A stretch of DNA of 42,456 nt from CAXBYZ01 sp963980215 (GTDB taxonomy: Bacteria; Patescibacteriota; Microgenomatia; UBA1400; CG1-02-47-37): assembly GCA_963980215.1 (NCBI GenBank), contig CAXBYZ010000007.1, positions 1 through 42,456 of the forward strand. Reading direction: 5' to 3'. Made by a program: the position numbers and the translations under genes. Shown piece by piece: positions 38,482-42,456 of the stretch. Position 1 is the stretch's first letter, and every line of letters starts with the position of its first letter. The notes beneath the pieces were generated by a model. The model was not told the origin of the DNA. It did not search any database and saw only the letters and a list, made by a program, of their open reading frames with translations.

Positions 38482-38616
38482 ATGGAGGTGGTTAAAGATG
38501 GTAAAACTCATAAAATGATTGAGAGAGTAGTGGAAGTGGTGATTATTGTAAAGAGTCAGTATAAAAAATTACCGTATTCTAAGTATTGCGTATATGTGTT
38601 GGATTTTATAAAATGA
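38482..38616 (+). CDS. Possible small ORF or gene remnant, 44 residues
   Basis: The gap after the pilin run has an open frame that starts MEVVKDGKTHKM and ends VYVLDFIK. The same frame stays open upstream (NEADPIFA), so this may be the tail of a decayed gene and not a real small protein. I recognise no family. It ends 4 bases before the next gene's ATG, and its last codons overlap the -10 box of that gene. Confidence 0.3.
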   Translation: MEVVKDGKTHKMIERVVEVVIIVKSQYKKLPYSKYCVYVLDFIK

Positions 38617-38620
38617 GTTT

Positions 38621-38971
38621 ATGACGAAGAAGCAAGATTCTCCAGCCACAAAAAAAGACCTGAACCAATTAGATAAAAAACTTAGTAAACGCATGGATAA
38701 ACTTGATGCACGCATGGATGGTTTTGATAATAAGCTTTCAAGATTTAAGATAGAGATTGACATGAAGCTTGATGATCAATTGGTTGAGATTAAAAATATG
38801 ATTTCTGGATTTAAGAGTGATATTTACAATCTGGTAGATGGAGTTTTGGGAGAAATACAGACTAATCGAGAAGAAAGAACGATTATTGGGCACCAACTAA
38901 CTCAACAAGATAAGACGATTTCTGATCATGAGATGAGGCTTGGGGTTTTGGAGAAAACAAAGAATGATTAG
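38621..38971 (+). CDS. Small coiled-coil protein
   Basis: The 116-residue protein is nearly all heptad-like helix: LDKKLSKRMDKLDARMDGFD, then DDQLVEIKNMISGFKSDI, and a second helix from DGVLGEIQTNREERTIIG. There is no membrane segment or signal. Such small coiled-coil proteins are frequent in CPR genomes and their function is unknown. A TATAAA box ends 8 bases before the ATG (38607-38612). Confidence 0.65.
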   Translation: MTKKQDSPATKKDLNQLDKKLSKRMDKLDARMDGFDNKLSRFKIEIDMKLDDQLVEIKNMISGFKSDIYNLVDGVLGEIQTNREERTIIGHQLTQQDKTISDHEMRLGVLEKTKND

Positions 38972-39004
38972 ATTTGAGCTTGCAAGTTGACTAGAATATA
39001 GGGT

Positions 39005-39013
39005 TGTGGATAA
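39005..39013 (-). promoter_or_regulatory. DnaA-box 9-mer, isolated copy
   Basis: TGTGGATAA on the plus strand, in the gap between the coiled-coil gene and the MNT remnant. It is a single perfect match, far from the cluster at 20.6-22.0 kb. Confidence 0.35.
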
Positions 39014-39062
39014 AATATAGTATATGTATCAATTACTCATAGATATTTAGTGTGGGTTTTGA

Positions 39063-39068
39063 TACTAT
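39063..39068 (+). promoter_or_regulatory. -10 box of the MNT remnant
   Basis: Extended -10 TGA-TACTAT, 8 bases before the ATG at 39077. It may still drive transcription of the decayed pair. Confidence 0.45.
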
Positions 39069-39076
39069 AGGGCGTT

Positions 39077-39262
39077 ATGACAAAGTTAATAGTTAAGTTA
39101 AAATCACAGCCTTTGGTCAAGCTATATAAAACCCACGGGATTAAGTATTCGGGTTTGTTTGGTTCGCGTGCCCGGGGAGAGAGCCAAAAAGACAGTGATG
39201 TGGATTTAGTGACCAAAAAGGGTTTAAATAAGTATGTGGCGCCATATTATGAAACAACCTAA
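39077..39262 (+). pseudogene. MNT-type nucleotidyltransferase, internally deleted
   Basis: The 61-residue product has the minimal nucleotidyltransferase start (YKTHGIKYSGLFGSRARGESQKDSDVDL), with the GSRARG and DSDVD motifs that bind nucleotide and metal. It then jumps to VTKKGLNKYVAPYYE, which belongs at the C-terminal end of these proteins after a second KVDLVT-type segment. About 30 residues, including the region of the third carboxylate, are missing, most likely through recombination between the two VDL-coding stretches. It therefore looks non-functional. Intact MNT proteins are antitoxins that modify HEPN toxins. Confidence 0.7.
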
Positions 39263-39347
39263 TCCATACCTTAACCATATTATTGAGTCGGCCGGTAAGA
39301 TTGTGCCTTTACTGCAAAAATTACTAAAAAGTGATATTATAGGGTAA
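39249..39347 (+). pseudogene. HEPN (HepT-like) toxin fragment
   Basis: A 32-codon frame overlaps the end of the MNT remnant: KQPNPYLNHIIESAGKIVPLLQ. It resembles the first helix of HEPN proteins of the DUF86 type (PYLEHILEAI...), which normally follow MNT genes with such an overlap. The RxxxxxH active motif is absent because the frame stops early. It was too short to be called by size alone; the partner context is the main support. Confidence 0.5.
39335..39340 (+). promoter_or_regulatory. -10 box of the large exported protein gene
   Basis: Extended -10 TGA-TATTAT inside the HEPN fragment, 8 bases before the ATG at 39349, again suggesting a leaderless start. Confidence 0.45.
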
Positions 39348-39348
39348 T

Positions 39349-41340
39349 ATGAAAGAAGTACTGGAATATACTAAGCATGAACCTTTATCTCCTTTGGAAC
39401 TTGCAGCTAGAGATAAAGCGTTGGTTCCTTCTATTGTTGGTTTTCCGGCTGTAGTAAAACCTTGGAGAAAAGGTGGAGTAAAAAATTGGCAGAAGAGGGG
39501 TTTGCAAATTGGCCTAGGAATTGTATTTGGTTTAACTGCTTGGCATGCATTTGGAAAAGAACCAGTCTATGCTGCGCCAATTACTGACGATCAGAGAGTT
39601 AGAGAAGTATACTCTGATCCCCATAGAATAACTGGCGATGGTGATGGTGACGAACCACCCTTAAACCCACTGGCAAGTTTGGGAATGGTTACCTCCTCTA
39701 ATTTCGAAGACGGAGAATCTTCGTTAACTATGGCACAAAATATGTTTGCGGGATTAATGGAAAAGACGACTAATGCATCACCAAAAATAGGTGATGTACC
39801 TAATCCGAAAGATTTAGTAATGAATTCAGGTGGGGTTGATACAAGTCTTCCGTTGGTATTAACGCCAGAAGTATCAAACCCAGAGAGAATAAATTTTTTA
39901 GAGGCTATGACAAATGGTCCTGATTACTCTTCTGATGTTGAATACTATGTAGCTCAAAACGAGATTGTTGGATTAAAACAAGTTGCACTTCATACCGGCA
40001 AGTATGCGGAATGGTTTGAAGAAGAGACAGCTAACGGAGGGGTGTTTACGGTTGAGGAAGAAGCTGCCTATTTGGATCAATTAAAGAATGATCTTAATGT
40101 TTCTATGGTTAATTCACAGACGCCAGACGGGTTACTTTCTAGCTTTCCAACCTTTGATGATCCCAAAAATGGTGATAGGGTTGCACTTTGGGCGATAGAC
40201 AATGTGAGTGGTTTAATGAGTCAAAGGCCAGACGTTCCGGGTTCAGCCGATTCTCATTTTGCCGAGCTTAGATTTCCTAAAGGGTTTGGAGTTTCGGCTG
40301 TAGATCATGTTGTATTTGCATTTGATAGTAGTAGTGAAAACCCGGTGGTTTGGGTTGATCCAACTTTGGGTCAAGATGATGGCGCTGGTCAAGTAATCTC
40401 TTCACTAAAATTAATTAATCCGGATGGAACTGCAAGCAATTTGAAGGTTGAAAGGCAAGGGGCTGATTTAGTAGTTCTTGATGGTGATGGTGAGGTTGTG
40501 ACTAGATCAAATGCTTCAAGTAATGGTTGGTTGGGTTTAGATATATCTGTGAGTGCTGGGAATGAAACAGGGATTTCGGCGGAGATGGGGGCGATGGGAA
40601 TTAGTTTTGATGGAGAGTTTTATCATGGAGCTATGCCGGATGGGGGTGAGTTTAGCGCAGTGATGGTGGAGAATGAGTCTGGGGTGGGTCTGGTGGATAA
40701 AGGCAATCATTTTTTGGTGGCGGCTCAAGATGAAAATGGACAGTGGGAGTGGGTGGGTTTAAATATAGGTAGGATGGTAACAACTGCGGAGGCAGAAAGT
40801 GCTCAAACCATTTCTTTGGAACAAGTTTGGGACGGCAGTTATGCCAGATGGTGTGATTTGATGTTTGGGGTGGAAAATAGAAAGACGAGTACTGATTTGA
40901 GTCCAAAGTATGAAAGCTATGATACAATAGATCTATTAAGATTAGTTAAGTATGCTAGGGATGGTGATGTGTTTCAGGTTAAAGACGTTAAAAGAGTGAT
41001 GATTGAAGGCAGTGAGTTATTTATGTTTCATGTACGGGCCGGTTTAGGAAATGGCTGGGTAGAATCTATTAACTTGATCGGGCCAATGGATGATAGAGAT
41101 TCCCTTAAAAAAGTAATGGGGATACGAGATGCTGATTTTTCTTTAGATATTGCAAGTGATTTAAAACCTTATACTGATGGCAATTTATTATTCTCAACTA
41201 TTGGTCCAATATTAATGGATAAACAGATTGGGGAAACAGCAGTTGATTTATCAAGTTTGTTTAGAAATCTTCAAACAATGCCACATGGGTCTTTAAGAAA
41301 TGTAGTGGTGCCGATTACTGAAGTATGGTCTGGTAACTAG
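39349..41340 (+). CDS. Large exported protein of unknown function
   Basis: The 663 residues show an unusually long basic cytoplasmic N-terminus (about 48 residues, ending WRKGGVKNWQKRG), one membrane helix or signal (LQIGLGIVFGLTAWHAFG), an AAP site that could be cleaved, and an acidic extracellular region. DGDGDGDEPP follows the signal, then Asp/Ser/Gly-rich beta-type sequence to the end. I saw no repeat, catalytic motif or known surface domain. It sits in an accessory region between a decayed toxin-antitoxin pair and an IS element, and has its own -10 box. It could be a lineage-specific surface or secreted protein. Confidence 0.65.
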   Translation: MKEVLEYTKHEPLSPLELAARDKALVPSIVGFPAVVKPWRKGGVKNWQKRGLQIGLGIVFGLTAWHAFGKEPVYAAPITDDQRVREVYSDPHRITGDGDGDEPPLNPLASLGMVTSSNFEDGESSLTMAQNMFAGLMEKTTNASPKIGDVPNPKDLVMNSGGVDTSLPLVLTPEVSNPERINFLEAMTNGPDYSSDVEYYVAQNEIVGLKQVALHTGKYAEWFEEETANGGVFTVEEEAAYLDQLKNDLNVSMVNSQTPDGLLSSFPTFDDPKNGDRVALWAIDNVSGLMSQRPDVPGSADSHFAELRFPKGFGVSAVDHVVFAFDSSSENPVVWVDPTLGQDDGAGQVISSLKLINPDGTASNLKVERQGADLVVLDGDGEVVTRSNASSNGWLGLDISVSAGNETGISAEMGAMGISFDGEFYHGAMPDGGEFSAVMVENESGVGLVDKGNHFLVAAQDENGQWEWVGLNIGRMVTTAEAESAQTISLEQVWDGSYARWCDLMFGVENRKTSTDLSPKYESYDTIDLLRLVKYARDGDVFQVKDVKRVMIEGSELFMFHVRAGLGNGWVESINLIGPMDDRDSLKKVMGIRDADFSLDIASDLKPYTDGNLLFSTIGPILMDKQIGETAVDLSSLFRNLQTMPHGSLRNVVVPITEVWSGN

Positions 41341-41353
41341 AATTTAGAGACTA

Positions 41354-41380
41354 TGCATAAGTCACGATACATATTGGACT
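41354..41380 (+). repeat. Left terminal inverted repeat of the IS
   Basis: It matches the right end with a perfect 12-bp inner block (41369-41380) and an imperfect outer block with TGCA against TGTA at the tip and one gap. The exact outer boundary is an estimate. Confidence 0.7.
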
Positions 41381-41394
41381 CTGTAAAGGAGTCC
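41376..41394 (+). promoter_or_regulatory. Hairpin over the transposase ribosome binding site
   Basis: Stem GGACTC/GAGTCC with loop TGTAAAG. The AAGGAG ribosome binding site lies across the loop and 3' arm, just before the GTG start at 41396. Such a structure could limit translation on transcripts that read in from outside. Confidence 0.45.
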
Positions 41395-41395
41395 A

Positions 41396-42448
41396 GTGAG
41401 CCACGAAACAGATAGATCAAGATTCATCTTTAGAGATATTCCAGGGTACAATTCCTGGATGAAAAAAGTAATCTCTATCACTGCCCATGCTGATTCAACT
41501 ACAGCTTCGTATCGGCTCAAGGTGATCAAGTATTACCAAGAGTTTGGTTTACAAGCTACTTTGTCAGCCTTTCCGGTGAAGCGGAGCACCTTGTTTTTAT
41601 GGCAGAAGACTTTAAAAGAAAGTGATGGCCGATTAAGTAGTTTAATCCCTCAAAGCACCAGGCCTCAATGTGTCAGAAGAATGCAGACCCACCCCCTAGT
41701 TTTAGCCGAGATCTGCCGGTTGAGAAAACTCTACTACCGGTTAGGCAAGCACAAACTTTATCCGTTAGTAAAAAGATACTGCCAGTCAACCGGTATTCTT
41801 TTTCCTCAGGAGTCTACCATTGGTAAGATTATTAAACGAAACAATTTGTTTTACCAAAGAGTTACTTATGGCTACCATAATCCTAATAGGAAAAGACCAG
41901 AGAGAAAGAAGAAATTAAGGGTAACTAGAGCTCCTAAACCTAATCAGGGTGGTTATGTAGAGCTAGATACCATTGAAACCATCATTAGCGGTACTAGAAG
42001 ATATACCATTACCGCTATAGATGTGAAGTTAAAAGTGGTTTATGCCCAAACCTTTACTCGAAAACTGTCCAAGAACTCCTTAATAGTTCTAAAAACCTTA
42101 GAGTCTGTCTTACCAGTACCCATTCACACTATTCAGACAGATAATGGGACTGAGTTTGAGGGAGAGTTTAATCGCTACTGTAAGCTAACAAACATCAAGC
42201 GAGTTTACACTTACCCTAATTGTCCCAAGATTAATGGTGTCATAGAGAGGTTTAACCGGACTATTCAGGATGATTGCCTTTACCAATACCAAGACGAAAT
42301 GTTAGATTTATCTTTAATCAATCAAAGAATTAAAACTTATCTTATGTTTTACCACCATGATCGCATTCATGAGTCTTTAGCTGACCGTACTCCAGCTGAT
42401 GTTATTGGGTACAATATTAATTACAACAAAAGTCCAATATGTGTATGA
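41396..42448 (+). CDS. DDE transposase of the IS481-like element (integrase core)
   Basis: The 350-residue protein has an N-terminal helix-turn-helix region (YYQEFGLQATLSAFPVKRST), a linker with IGKIIKRNNLFYQRV, and an rve integrase core. The catalytic acids are Asp in YVELDTIE, Asp in IQTDNGTEFEG and Glu in GVIERFNRTIQD. The ending HESLADRTPADVI is typical. GTG 41396 is supported by AAGGAG just upstream; ATG 41459 is an alternative that would drop 21 residues. The frame is intact. Base use is less G-rich than in neighbouring plus-strand genes, consistent with a mobile origin. Confidence 0.9.
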   Translation: MSHETDRSRFIFRDIPGYNSWMKKVISITAHADSTTASYRLKVIKYYQEFGLQATLSAFPVKRSTLFLWQKTLKESDGRLSSLIPQSTRPQCVRRMQTHPLVLAEICRLRKLYYRLGKHKLYPLVKRYCQSTGILFPQESTIGKIIKRNNLFYQRVTYGYHNPNRKRPERKKKLRVTRAPKPNQGGYVELDTIETIISGTRRYTITAIDVKLKVVYAQTFTRKLSKNSLIVLKTLESVLPVPIHTIQTDNGTEFEGEFNRYCKLTNIKRVYTYPNCPKINGVIERFNRTIQDDCLYQYQDEMLDLSLINQRIKTYLMFYHHDRIHESLADRTPADVIGYNINYNKSPICV

Positions 42449-42456
42449 CCTGTACA
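42431..42456 (-). repeat. Right terminal inverted repeat of the IS
   Basis: AGTCCAATATGT (42431-42442) is the exact reverse complement of the inner left repeat. The outer part ends TGTACA at the window edge. The transposase stop codon lies within it. Confidence 0.75.

Larger units (their letters stand above)
41354..42456 (+). mobile_element. IS481-like insertion sequence, complete at both inverted repeats
   Basis: The left end (TGCATAAGTCACGATACATA..., 41354-41380) and the right end, read inward on the minus strand (TGTACAGGTCATACACATA..., 42456-42431), form imperfect inverted repeats. The inner 12 bases ACATATTGGACT are identical. Both begin TG and enclose one transposase gene. The element is 1103 bp. 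The right repeat ends exactly at the last base, so the window very likely stops where a multi-copy element broke the assembly. Target duplication cannot be checked. Confidence 0.8.

Noticed and set aside
1..42456. CRISPR array or cas genes
   Set aside because: No regularly spaced direct repeats and no Cas-like protein were seen. The palindromes at 10.8 and 23 kb are not regularly spaced.

Overview
The window looks like a gene-dense, low-GC chromosome segment from a Patescibacteria/CPR bacterium, probably Microgenomates-like. This placement is an inference from gene style, not from a marker tree. Supporting signs are stripped-down versions of universal proteins (a 297-residue RF1, a 134-residue bL9), a compact Com/type IV pilus locus without visible secretin or PilMNO genes, small coiled-coil proteins, RAYT transposases, and start codons placed directly behind -10 boxes. 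UGA is used as a normal stop (rpsF, degP, yebC), so this is not a code-25 lineage such as Gracilibacteria.

Layout. 1-1633: two tandem membrane-anchored surface proteins sharing a repeat, the first cut by the window edge. 1648-7397: a plus-strand housekeeping run (charged small protein, cysS, rpsF-ssb-rpsR, S41 protease, rplI, HtrA protease). 7369-12794: a minus-strand run (RF1, bL31, EamA transporter, HisRS, a RelE/Phd-type toxin-antitoxin pair, two exported proteins). 12874-20425: mostly plus strand (MBL hydrolase, dnaB, tRNA-Leu on the minus strand, efp, Lgt-like protein, TraR/DksA-like protein, RluA-type pseudouridine synthase, LytR_C protein, yebC, membrane protein). 20426-21950: an unusually long gene-poor stretch, an HD hydrolase and a second short gap, together holding DnaA-box 9-mers and a repeated promoter-like motif. 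21950-29867: Xer-type recombinase, a RAYT, then gyrA-ppaC-gyrB and a delta-prime-like gene on the minus strand. 29909-38433: a type IV pilus locus (pilB, pilT, pilC, six pilin-like proteins, prepilin peptidase) interrupted by a second RAYT. 38434-42456: an accessory tail with a small ORF, a coiled-coil protein, a decayed MNT/HEPN pair, a 663-residue orphan exported protein, and an IS481-like element whose right inverted repeat ends on the last base of the window.

The most notable signal is a set of short palindromes. Two RAYT transposases each sit between copies of their own palindrome (family A, CCTGCAGGG arms; family B, a perfect 22-bp ACCACTCC-type palindrome). Copies of family A lie in frame inside the RAYT itself. 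Three further strong palindromes lie in frame inside ordinary genes: two in cysS, one of which shares the family B core, and one in the surface-protein gene. This suggests REP-like elements that can be carried inside proteins.

A second genome-wide style feature is leaderless initiation: at least ten genes have a -10 hexamer 6-10 nt before the start codon. Shine-Dalgarno motifs appear mainly in front of operon-internal genes.
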